Assembly: GCA_936914845.1 (NCBI GenBank)
Contig: CAKZGE010000003.1
Span: 620,001-684,000, forward strand
DNA length: 64,000 nt
Direction of reading: 5' to 3'
DNA from: an uncultured Chloracidobacterium sp.
GTDB lineage: Bacteria > Acidobacteriota > Blastocatellia > Pyrinomonadales > Pyrinomonadaceae
This document shows positions 7,927 to 15,219 of the stretch, piece by piece (the stretch's first letter is position 1; every line of letters starts with the position of its first letter). The position numbers and the translations under genes were made by a program. The notes beneath the pieces are model-generated. The model was not told where the DNA came from, did not search any database, and was given only the letters and a program-made list of their open reading frames with translations.

Positions 7927-9030
7927 CTATTGTTGATAACATTGAATGTCGCCGAATTTCACCGATTCACCGGGCCTGACGTCTGTAAAATTCACACGAA
8001 AGAAGAGATAGGATCCAGTAGAATTACTGCGCATTTCTCCGCGCCATCCGTTTAATCTTCCGCCTGAGAACTGGGTGATGCCGCCGCTGACTTTGACCCT
8101 GCCGCCGGTGCCGGAAACGACAGAATAGCTGCTTCCCGCGATAGTAAAGCTAAGGCCGACAGGCTCGTACACAGCGTTTCCGTTTTTCGATGTAAGTTTC
8201 ACGCAGGAATATTCCGCGTCGATGGGACCTAACGCGGCCGTCACATTACCGTTTTGCGGGGCAGTTGTGTCAGACGACTCGATCGTTGAGACATTTATTG
8301 ACATCAGATCCCTTAAAAGTTCCGGCTCGGCCTTTAGCAGAGTTTTGAAATTATGTTTCGCAAGAGCTTTCGCCTTTTGTACCTGATCATCGTCGCCTTT
8401 TCGTTTACCGTCGATATAGAACACGAGCGGCATACCTGAAAAGACGATCAGCGAATTGTAGAGCCCTTGTTTATCTTTGTTCGAGGCCGCGGCAAACTCG
8501 GGTGCGGTATTGAACGAATCAAATATTGCGTCCTGGACGGCGGCGCTCGGCTCCTTGTCGTAATAGACAGTGAGCATCGATGCGACAAAGAACGTTACTG
8601 CTCCGGCAACATTATTCTTCCAGCCTTTCGCTCCGTATTCCTGTTCAATCGTAGAATTCATGGCGTTAGCGACCTGTACAAGAAGCTGCTTTTCACTTGG
8701 ATCATCCGAGATGCTTGCCGCGATCATCTCGAAAGATTCTGCTCCGGCGGTTGGTGTGAACTTACCAGTAACAGCGAGCGGCCGTTGGGCGGCGGTCGAA
8801 CCTGTCGTGCCTGATCTCGAACCGTTTGTTTGGGATGACCTGTTTGCACACTCAGCCGGCAAGCGTTTGCCTGCCTTCCTAAAAGAGTCGCACACGATGG
8901 CGTTTCCGATCGCGTTGTTGACCAGAAGGTTATTGTGTGTCTGGAATGGATTGTACGAGTTCCATTGAGCATCTGCCGTCGATGCTCCGAGAAAAAGAAA
9001 AAGTACAAATAATGCGAAAATTCGGTTCAT
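7927..9030 (-). CDS. Secreted protein, paralogue of the 2675-3475 gene, with extra C-terminal domain
   Basis: A 367-residue protein; the ATG at 9030 was chosen because it begins a clean signal peptide (MNRIFALFVLF..., cleaved after STADAQ). The central helical domain matches the 2675-3475 product (KFTPTAG, YGAKGWKNNVAGA, ASNKDKQGLYN, GMPLVFY). A further beta-rich region of about 100 residues, absent from the paralogue, follows and ends with a Cys (DIQCYQQ). A related protein with DUF6683-like features may be meant, but I cannot verify this. It heads a two-gene transcript with the duplicated-domain protein. Confidence 0.78.
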   Translation of the reverse strand: MNRIFALFVLFLFLGASTADAQWNSYNPFQTHNNLLVNNAIGNAIVCDSFRKAGKRLPAECANRSSQTNGSRSGTTGSTAAQRPLAVTGKFTPTAGAESFEMIAASISDDPSEKQLLVQVANAMNSTIEQEYGAKGWKNNVAGAVTFFVASMLTVYYDKEPSAAVQDAIFDSFNTAPEFAAASNKDKQGLYNSLIVFSGMPLVFYIDGKRKGDDDQVQKAKALAKHNFKTLLKAEPELLRDLMSINVSTIESSDTTAPQNGNVTAALGPIDAEYSCVKLTSKNGNAVYEPVGLSFTIAGSSYSVVSGTGGRVKVSGGITQFSGGRLNGWRGEMRSNSTGSYLFFRVNFTDVRPGESVKFGDIQCYQQ

Positions 9031-9462
9031 AGTTTTCCTAATATTAGGGCACATGTTGGCACGAGACGGTGATCTTTCATGTAAGCTCGTCGTTCGTAAA
9101 TTTGTCGGGAGACCGATCGAGCATTGACTCACTTCAGCTTACGCTTTTTGCTTGTCTCCGCAATGAAAAGTTATACCATACAAATGCCAAAAATTGACGG
9201 CTCATCTTTTGAGATATCACGCTCCGGAACGTTACGCGAAAATAGCAGCAATAGGGGTCCATACTAATTTTCCGATCGACGGATTTAATTTGTATTGCGG
9301 CTCTTTAAGAGATACGCAATACAAATGGACGAACCCATTAAAAATGCCTTGGTAAATGCGCATTCTTTCGTGTTGAGAACTATTTTCTTAAGAAAGTGGA
9401 GTGGGTTTTTTGAGCAAGAATCGGATTTATTTAATAGATCGAACTGCGTAAGATGTATAGCT
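9031..9462. other. 432-bp divergent intergenic region
   Basis: This lies between the secreted-protein gene (minus strand) and the Ada-like gene (plus strand). It is AT-rich and has no convincing gene. A frame is open from an ATG at 9295 into the Ada-like gene, but that extension has no family similarity. The region holds the 11-bp inverted repeat at 9289-9325. At 9222-9243 it has a 22-bp stretch that nearly matches 3487-3507, upstream of the paralogous secreted gene. Confidence 0.6.
9289..9325. promoter_or_regulatory. Perfect 11-bp inverted repeat, candidate operator
   Basis: TTTGTATTGCG (9289-9299) and CGCAATACAAA (9315-9325) are exact reverse complements with a 15-nt spacer. They lie about 140 bp upstream of the Ada-like start. 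The spacing suits either a dimeric regulator site or an RNA hairpin. There is no T run, so a terminator is unlikely. Confidence 0.55.
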
Positions 9463-10317
9463 ATGGAAACGCAGGGAAGCATCAATTACAAACGCATTGC
9501 CAAAGCCATTCGATTTATTCAGGGTAATTTTCAGGAGCAGCCTTCGCTCGATGCCATAGCTGAGCAGGTCAATGTCAGTCCGTACCATTTTCAACGGATG
9601 TTCACCGAATGGGCAGGGATGAGCCCGAAAAGATTTTTACAATACCTCAGTCTCGAACACGCCAAAAAACTGCTGGTAAAGGAACATCTGCCGCTGCTTG
9701 AAACGGCTTACGAAACCGGTTTTTCCAGCCCGAGCCGGATGCACGACCTATTCGTGAATATCGAAGGCATGACGCCCGCCGAATACCGCAATGGCGGTAA
9801 GCTTCTGACGATAAATTTCAGCTTTGCCGAAAGCCCTTTCGGTTCAATGATCGTTGCTTCGACGGCGAAAGGCGTTTGTTATATGGCGTTTGAAGAAGAT
9901 GAGGATAACGCCTTAAACGGTTTGAGAAATAAGTTTCCAAACGCCGAATTGGTTCGCAAGCTCGACCTGTTGCAGCAAAATGCTCTTTTCATTTTCCAGC
10001 AAGATCCGGGCAAACTAAGCCAAATAAAACTTCACTTGAAGGGGACGGATTTTCAATTGAAGGTATGGGAAAGCTTACTGAAGATCCCAATGGGCCGGCT
10101 TTCAAGTTATGGCCGGATCGCCGAAGAGATAGGCCGGCCGCAGGCTTCGCGGGCCGTGGGTACAGCCATCGGCAGCAATCCGGTGGCGTATCTGATCCCT
10201 TGCCACCGCGTCATCCGCTCAACAGGTTATTTTGGCGACTATATGTGGGGAACCGAACGCAAGGCCGCCATTATCGGTTGGGAAAGTGCTCGGGTGGAAA
10301 ACCCGCCTGTCGCCTGA
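9463..10317 (+). CDS. Ada-like bifunctional AraC regulator / O6-methylguanine-DNA methyltransferase
   Basis: A 284-residue protein from the ATG at 9463. Residues 1-105 are an AraC-type double helix-turn-helix (SINYKRIAKAIRFIQGNF, PYHFQRMFTEWAGMSPKRFL, EYR at the end). Residues 110-275 are an O6-alkylguanine-DNA alkyltransferase with the suicidal Cys in IPCHRVIR, the preceding SNP and the GRLSSYGRIAEEIG DNA-binding part. The N-terminal Cys-rich phosphotriester domain of E. coli Ada is missing, so sensing must differ from the classical Ada switch. It directly precedes hldD by 43 bp. An upstream ATG at 9295 is in frame but adds only unmatched sequence. Confidence 0.88.
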   Translation: METQGSINYKRIAKAIRFIQGNFQEQPSLDAIAEQVNVSPYHFQRMFTEWAGMSPKRFLQYLSLEHAKKLLVKEHLPLLETAYETGFSSPSRMHDLFVNIEGMTPAEYRNGGKLLTINFSFAESPFGSMIVASTAKGVCYMAFEEDEDNALNGLRNKFPNAELVRKLDLLQQNALFIFQQDPGKLSQIKLHLKGTDFQLKVWESLLKIPMGRLSSYGRIAEEIGRPQASRAVGTAIGSNPVAYLIPCHRVIRSTGYFGDYMWGTERKAAIIGWESARVENPPVA

Positions 10318-10360
10318 AAAAGTGCAGACCGCACGCCGTTGTATTATCATTCATACAGTT

Positions 10361-11329
10361 ATGAATATAATCGTTACGGGCGGAGCGGGATTTATCGGCA
10401 GTGCTGTTGTTTGGCGGCTCAATCAGCTTGGGCATGACGATATTCTTATCGTTGACCGCATGGATGATAGCGATAAATGGAAAAATCTCGCCCCGCTTAA
10501 ATTCGCCGATTATCTTGATGCCGACGAACTGATCGACCATCTGCCGCAGCACAATGCGGTGCATACCATACTTCACCTTGGTGCTTGCTCTTCTACCACG
10601 GAGCGAGACAGCAACTTCCTGATGCGGAATAATTTCGGCTACACAAAAACGTTGGCCGAATTTGCTTTGAGCGGCGGCAAGCGGTTCATCTACGCATCGT
10701 CGGCGGCGACCTACGGTGACGGTTCAAACGGTATGGAAGACGGCGACGCAAATTTGGGCCGGCTGCGTCCGCTGAATATGTACGGCTATTCAAAACAGCT
10801 TTTTGATCAATATGCCGCACGCAACGGGTATTTCGACCGCATTGTAGGGCTGAAATATTTCAACGTTTTCGGGCCGAATGAAGACCACAAGGGCGACATG
10901 CGTTCGCTGGTCAACAAAGCCTACGAGCAGATCAGAGAAACCGGCGGGCTTAAATTGTTCAAAAGCGGCGATCCCAAATATGCCGACGGCGAATTCGGCC
11001 GCGATTTTGTTTATGTGAAAGATGCTGTCGATATGACGCTGCATTTTATGAATAACGACCGCGGCGGGCTGTACAACGTCGGTTCCGGCAAAATGCAGAC
11101 GTGGAATGCCTTGGCCGATGCCATTTTTGAAGCGCTCGATAAGCCGCGAAATGTTGAATTTATCGATATGCCCGAACATCTTCGCGACCGGTACCAATAT
11201 TTCACACAAGCTGATCTGACGCGAATTCGGGCAACCGGATATGCGGCTCAGCCAACGCCTTTGGCTGACGCGGTCAAAGATCATATACAAAACTATCTTG
11301 TGCCCGAAAAGCATCTGGGCGATCAATAA
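10361..11329 (+). CDS. hldD: ADP-L-glycero-D-manno-heptose 6-epimerase
   Basis: Makes the ADP-heptose used for the inner core of LPS by epimerising C6 of ADP-D-glycero-D-manno-heptose with bound NADP. The 322 residues show the SDR-type nucleotide motif TGGAGFIGSAV at the start, the HLGACSSTTE segment, Y-G-Y-S-K as the YxxxK catalytic pair, and KYFNVFGPNE with DFVYVKD, all characteristic of HldD. The ATG at 10361 starts MNIIVTGG; the longer frame upstream is not family-like. The stop is followed 2 bp later by ribF. Confidence 0.95.
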   Translation: MNIIVTGGAGFIGSAVVWRLNQLGHDDILIVDRMDDSDKWKNLAPLKFADYLDADELIDHLPQHNAVHTILHLGACSSTTERDSNFLMRNNFGYTKTLAEFALSGGKRFIYASSAATYGDGSNGMEDGDANLGRLRPLNMYGYSKQLFDQYAARNGYFDRIVGLKYFNVFGPNEDHKGDMRSLVNKAYEQIRETGGLKLFKSGDPKYADGEFGRDFVYVKDAVDMTLHFMNNDRGGLYNVGSGKMQTWNALADAIFEALDKPRNVEFIDMPEHLRDRYQYFTQADLTRIRATGYAAQPTPLADAVKDHIQNYLVPEKHLGDQ

Positions 11330-11331
11330 CA

Positions 11332-12285
11332 ATGAGGATCTTTCACGACACCGAGAATGCGAATCTACAGCGGCCGACGGTTCTGACGCTCGGCGTTTTT
11401 GATGGACTGCACCTTGGCCACCAAAAGATCATGTCAACGGTGGTTGAGCGTGCAAAAGCGATCGGGGCGGTTCCGACCGCCATCACGTTCGACCCCCACC
11501 CGCGGGCCGTTCTACATCCGGAAAGTGCTCCGCCGATGCTGCAGACCCTGGATCAGCGGTTGGCAAATTTTGAAGTGTTGGGCATTGAACAAGCCATCGT
11601 TATTAGGTTCACACCGGAATTTGCACAGATCGACGCCGGCGAATTTTTGCGTAATGTGGTAAGTGAAAGGCTGAATGCAGCCGAGGTCTATTTGGGAAAA
11701 GGGTTTGCGTTTGGCCGCGGACGCAGCGGAAATATCGCGTTGTTAAAACGGATCAGCCAAGAGCTCGGTTTTTTTGCCGATGAGGTGCCTGAGGTCGCCC
11801 TGCGAGGCCGCCGGATAAGTTCCTCCCAGATCAGGCGATTGCTCGCTGAAGGCCGCGTAAATCTTGTTCGGCGAATGCTTGGGCGGCCCTACGGGGTCGA
11901 AGGCGTGATCGAACGCGGGGCTCAACGCGGCCGCACCATCGGCTTTCCGACGGCCAATCTCAAGCCGCATAATCGCGTTATACCAAAATTCGGTGTTTAT
12001 GCGACGGCGACGCTGGTCGATGGTACGTGGCGCCGAAGCATCACAAATATCGGGGTGCGGCCGACGTTCGAAAACGACGTCGAACCATCGATCGAAACAT
12101 ATATTTTTGACCTTGATCAAGATCTCTACGGTGATGTGCTGCGGGTTCGGTTTTTGCACCGCATTCGCGATGAAAGGAGGTTTGACGGGATCGATGCGTT
12201 GACGCAGCAGATCACACGCGACACAGCGCGGGCAGCGAACTATTTCGATCGGGCCGGCGTAAGGAATATGCTGGAGTTTCTATGA
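11332..12285 (+). CDS. ribF: Bifunctional riboflavin kinase / FAD synthetase
   Basis: Converts riboflavin to FMN and then to FAD. The N-terminal adenylyltransferase half (about 1-155) has the nucleotidyl-transferase HxGH-type motif in FDGLHLGHQKI and the FDPHPR segment. The C-terminal kinase half (about 183-310) has GRTIGFPTANL, SITNIGVRPTF and the acidic ETYIFDLDQDLYG segment. At 317 residues the length is standard. It starts 3 bp after hldD and its stop overlaps the next ATG (ATGA at 12282), so the genes are translationally coupled. Confidence 0.95.
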   Translation: MRIFHDTENANLQRPTVLTLGVFDGLHLGHQKIMSTVVERAKAIGAVPTAITFDPHPRAVLHPESAPPMLQTLDQRLANFEVLGIEQAIVIRFTPEFAQIDAGEFLRNVVSERLNAAEVYLGKGFAFGRGRSGNIALLKRISQELGFFADEVPEVALRGRRISSSQIRRLLAEGRVNLVRRMLGRPYGVEGVIERGAQRGRTIGFPTANLKPHNRVIPKFGVYATATLVDGTWRRSITNIGVRPTFENDVEPSIETYIFDLDQDLYGDVLRVRFLHRIRDERRFDGIDALTQQITRDTARAANYFDRAGVRNMLEFL

Positions 12286-12647
12286 GGCTTACATATCTAA
12301 GGCCAATGCTGTGGACCGAAGAATTTGAAGCTACGATAGCTTTCTATGTGGACGTGCTCGGTTTCCTTTGCCGCCAAAAGAATGACGACTGGGGTTGGGC
12401 ATCGCTCGGGCGAGATGACGTTTGGATAATGCTTGCCCGGCCGAATGAGCATACGAGCCATGGAAAGATCGGTTTTTCGGGCTCGTTCTATTTCACGACA
12501 GACGATGTCGAGGCGATGTGGAACGATTTGAAGGACAAAGCGCGGGTCTGTTATGACATCGAAACATTTCCGTGGGGAATGCGGGAATTTGCCATCTATG
12601 ACAACAATGGATATTTGCTGCAATTTGGCCAGGAAGTAGAGAAATAG
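12282..12647 (+). CDS. VOC family (glyoxalase/bleomycin-resistance fold) protein
   Basis: A 121-residue, single-domain vicinal oxygen chelate protein. The two beta-alpha-beta-beta-beta modules are visible (LRPMLWTEEFEATIAFYVDV at the start, WASLGRDDVWIML, then GSFYFTTDDVEAMWNDL and REFAIYDNNGYLLQFGQ at the end). The late F-G-Q/E region is where a metal-binding Glu often lies, here FGQEVE. The substrate cannot be predicted. It overlaps the ribF stop by four bases. Confidence 0.88.
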   Translation: MRLTYLRPMLWTEEFEATIAFYVDVLGFLCRQKNDDWGWASLGRDDVWIMLARPNEHTSHGKIGFSGSFYFTTDDVEAMWNDLKDKARVCYDIETFPWGMREFAIYDNNGYLLQFGQEVEK

Positions 12648-12684
12648 AAACGCCCGATGGACAAGGAGATAGATCTTTAGCTGA

Positions 12685-14412
12685 ATGAACGAACAGCGAG
12701 ACAACACAGGGATAGCTATTTTGGACGGTCCGGTTACAGGAGCCTCGGAGAACGCTCGCGGACCGCTGCCGGAAAAGATCGCACAGCGGGTAAAACGGCC
12801 GATTGGACGGAATGCGCCGGCGGAGAGCCAGTTGACAGACAAAAGCCAAGATAGCGGGGGCGGATATATGGGCGTTCGCGGCTGGCTGCGGATGATCCGT
12901 GTATCATCTGTTATCGGAAAGCTTGGATTGTATCTTTATCTCGATCAGTTGGACGTTCATAAAGATCATCACCTGCGGCAGGCTCGCGAACGAATGAAAA
13001 AGGCATATCGTCTGACACGGTTGGCGGTTTACGGCGAATATCTCTACCGGATAAGGCTGTGGTTTTTTCATATATTTCTAGGAATTTTAAGATGGTTTTT
13101 TTTGGGTGGCGAAACGAACCGGGAAAAAAATCAAGAAAAACAGGCGGTCTGGCTGAAGAAGGAGCTGATCGAATTGGGGCCGACCTTTATCAAGATCGGC
13201 CAATCGATGGGTACGCGGGCAGATCTGCTGCCGCTGCCGTTCGTAAAGGCTTTGGGCGAATTGCAGGACAATGTGCCGCCATTTCCGAACGAGATCGCCT
13301 TTGCCCGTATCGAAGCTGAACTCGGCCGCAAAATAAGCGATGTTTATGCCGAATTTGAGCTGCAGCCGGTAGCGGCCGCCTCGCTCGGCCAAGTCTATCG
13401 AGCCCGGCTGCACACGGGCGAAGAAGTTGCTGTAAAGGTACAGCGGCCGAATCTGGAATCGACCGTGCGTGGTGACATCGCGATCTTGAAAAAGGTGGCG
13501 GCCTATGCTGAAAGATATCCGCAGCTGAGTGCAAATGCCGATTGGACAGGCATGCTGCGTGAATTTGATACTACGATCCACGAGGAGATGGATTACGCCG
13601 CCGAAGGCCGAAACGCGGAGCGTTTTCGCGAAAATTTTGCCGGTTGGGATAACATTCATGTGCCGCATATACACTGGAACGCCACCACCGCCAAGGTTAT
13701 GACGATGGAATTTATCCACGGCACCAAGGTTACCGATCTTGCAGAGCAGGACAGGCTGGGCATTTCGCCGGCAAAGGTCAATCGCCTGCTGATCAAAACT
13801 TATCTGAAACAGCTTTTGGAAGATGGATTTTTTCATGCCGACCCGCACCCCGGCAATTTGTTGGTGATGCCGGACGGGCGGCTGGCTTTCTTTGATTTCG
13901 GTATGGTCGGCCGCATTACGCCTCAGCTGCAGTCGAAGATGATCGACGCATTTTTTCACGTCGTCAGCAAAGACCCGGCTGGGATCGCCCAAGATCTGAT
14001 CGATCTCGATTTCTTGAAACCCGGCACCGACCCGAATGTTGTGCGGCCGGTGGTAGAGAAGATGTTCGAGTTTCATCTAAATCTAAAACTGAAGGACGTA
14101 AATTTCAAAGAGCTGACCTATGACCTCGCGGATGTGATGTACGATTACCCATTTCGCCTGCCGTCAAATTTTACCTATATTATGCGGGCCTTAATGACAC
14201 TCGAAGGCATTGGGATCATCACCGATCCGGACTTTAATTTCTTTGAAACGGCAAAGCCATACGCCAAAGAATTTATGCTCCGCCGTGAGGGTAAAGATTT
14301 CCGCAAAATATTTGTTGATAAACTGATGGGCCGGGACGACGGCGGCAAAATAGACTGGGGCCGGACGTGGAAACTAGCAAAAATGGCGGTGAAGACGGTT
14401 TTGAATAGTTAA
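12685..14412 (+). CDS. ubiB: ABC1/UbiB-family atypical protein kinase
   Basis: A 575-residue UbiB/AarF protein, a membrane-associated atypical kinase or ATPase linked to ubiquinone or other isoprenoid-quinone synthesis. Family motifs are intact: KxGQ in FIKIGQSMGTRADLLP, the Ala-rich loop AAASLGQVYRA, VAVKVQRP with the ATP-binding Lys, HADPHPGNLL and FDFGMVG. A hydrophobic stretch near residues 124-143 (LWFFHIFLGILRWFFLGG) may anchor it; the usual C-terminal membrane pair is weak or absent. The final codons lie in a 29-bp sequence repeated at 15148-15176, so the present C-terminus (KTVLNS) may not be the ancestral one. Confidence 0.92.
   Translation: MNEQRDNTGIAILDGPVTGASENARGPLPEKIAQRVKRPIGRNAPAESQLTDKSQDSGGGYMGVRGWLRMIRVSSVIGKLGLYLYLDQLDVHKDHHLRQARERMKKAYRLTRLAVYGEYLYRIRLWFFHIFLGILRWFFLGGETNREKNQEKQAVWLKKELIELGPTFIKIGQSMGTRADLLPLPFVKALGELQDNVPPFPNEIAFARIEAELGRKISDVYAEFELQPVAAASLGQVYRARLHTGEEVAVKVQRPNLESTVRGDIAILKKVAAYAERYPQLSANADWTGMLREFDTTIHEEMDYAAEGRNAERFRENFAGWDNIHVPHIHWNATTAKVMTMEFIHGTKVTDLAEQDRLGISPAKVNRLLIKTYLKQLLEDGFFHADPHPGNLLVMPDGRLAFFDFGMVGRITPQLQSKMIDAFFHVVSKDPAGIAQDLIDLDFLKPGTDPNVVRPVVEKMFEFHLNLKLKDVNFKELTYDLADVMYDYPFRLPSNFTYIMRALMTLEGIGIITDPDFNFFETAKPYAKEFMLRREGKDFRKIFVDKLMGRDDGGKIDWGRTWKLAKMAVKTVLNS
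14378..14406 (+). repeat. 29-bp perfect direct repeat, copy 1 (end of ubiB)
   Basis: This copy covers the last codons of ubiB and is identical to 15148-15176. The distance between copies is 770 bp. The enclosed DNA carries a DUF433/DUF5615 toxin-antitoxin pair and a truncated XRE gene. Confidence 0.9.
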
Positions 14413-14434
14413 TAGCAAAGTTGCTGAAATGGGG

Positions 14435-14440
14435 TAAAAT
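14435..14440 (+). promoter_or_regulatory. Candidate -10 box six bases before the antitoxin ATG
   Basis: TAAAAT lies six bases before the ATG at 14447, so a transcript would start at or next to the start codon (leaderless). No good -35 is seen at 17 bp. The same TAAAAT-N6-ATG arrangement occurs at 19939. Confidence 0.4.
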
Positions 14441-14446
14441 AAGATC

Positions 14447-14686
14447 ATGGACGCAGTAACAAACAATCTGATCACTATTGACTCCGGTCTAATGGGCGGC
14501 ACGCCTGTTTTTACCGGGACCCGTGTTCCGGTTCAGTCACTGTTTGACTGGCTTGAGAGCGAAACGCTCGACGAGTTCCTTGATAATTTCCCGTCAGTTT
14601 CGCGTGAGCAGGCAATAGAAGTTCTGCATCTGGCTGAAAATTTTGTCACCTCACCTGAATTTTTAAATGAAGTTGCTATTGGATGA
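14447..14686 (+). CDS. DUF433 antitoxin (VapB-like)
   Basis: A 79-residue DUF433 protein: ITIDSGLMGGTPVFTGTRVPVQSLFDWLE with the GxPxxxGTRVPV hallmark and a C-terminal helical half (REQAIEVLHLA). DUF433 proteins are winged-helix-like antitoxins normally paired with a DUF5615 PIN-like toxin, as here. The stop region overlaps the next start by 20 bp. Both genes lie inside the segment bounded by the 29-bp repeats. Confidence 0.9.
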   Translation: MDAVTNNLITIDSGLMGGTPVFTGTRVPVQSLFDWLESETLDEFLDNFPSVSREQAIEVLHLAENFVTSPEFLNEVAIG

Positions 14687-14993
14687 AAATCTTCCGAGAA
14701 GGTTGAAAATTGAGTTCAAAGGTCACGAAGTTTCTTCTGTCGGTGAGATGGGATGGCTCGGCAAACGCAATGGTGAATTGCTGCGATTATTGAGCGCATA
14801 TGGTTTTGACGGATTTGTAACCATGGATAAAAATCTTCAGTACCAACAAAATTTATCCCAAATCTCAGTTTGCGTGATCGTTCTCAATGCTCCTAATAAC
14901 AAAATTGACACGCTTAAACCTTACACGAAGAAACTTGCCGAGATACTTACATTACTTTCTGAATCTAAAGTAATTATTGTCGATATTGACTAA
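14667..14993 (+). CDS. DUF5615 PIN-like toxin
   Basis: A 108-residue PIN-like (DUF5615/Mut7-C related) protein. It opens with MKLLLDENLPRRL, whose Asp is the first acidic active-site position, and has DGFVTMDKNLQYQQNL in the second acidic region. This family acts as the ribonuclease toxin partner of DUF433 antitoxins. The DNA is visibly more AT-rich than ubiB. It ends about 50 bp before a broken XRE gene, which may belong to the same transferred segment. Confidence 0.88.
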   Translation: MKLLLDENLPRRLKIEFKGHEVSSVGEMGWLGKRNGELLRLLSAYGFDGFVTMDKNLQYQQNLSQISVCVIVLNAPNNKIDTLKPYTKKLAEILTLLSESKVIIVDID

Positions 14994-15045
14994 CTTTCGT
15001 GTTTTGGTTCCGAGACCTTGAGATAACACTCCACAAATATTGAAT

Positions 15046-15162
15046 ATGGGAAAACCATCCAAAAATGAATTTGTTCCGGCAAAACAGCACTCCACACTTT
15101 CGACAGGTGAGGTTATACGAATGCTTCGTGAGCTAAAAGGATGGAATCAAAAATGGCGGTGA
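15046..15162 (+). pseudogene. Truncated XRE-type HTH gene at a repeat junction
   Basis: An ATG at 15046 opens a 38-codon frame that reads like the first part of a small XRE regulator (STGEVIRMLRELKGWNQ, the usual run-in to helix 1 and 2). It then meets the second 29-bp repeat at 15148 and stops after K-W-R at 15162. The helix-turn-helix itself is lost. This marks the right edge of the inserted segment inside a once complete gene. Confidence 0.7.
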
Positions 15163-15176
15163 AGACGGTTTTGAAT
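15148..15176 (+). repeat. 29-bp perfect direct repeat, copy 2 (relict ubiB 3' end)
   Basis: This is identical to 14378-14406. Read in the ubiB frame it continues as K-M-A-V-K-T-V-L-N-S-G-T-Q-S-Q and then TAG at 15196-15198. That looks like the original ubiB C-terminus displaced downstream by the insertion. Confidence 0.85.
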
Positions 15177-15219
15177 TCTGGAACTCAGTCGCAATAGAGC
15201 CCCTATTTCTAATGGAACG

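Noticed and set aside
9295..9462. N-terminal extension of the Ada-like protein from ATG 9295
   Set aside because: The added 56 residues have no family similarity, and the inverted repeat at 9289-9325 overlaps that start.
13087..14076. 329-codon minus-strand frame opposite ubiB
   Set aside because: Antisense shadow; all UbiB motifs are on the plus strand.
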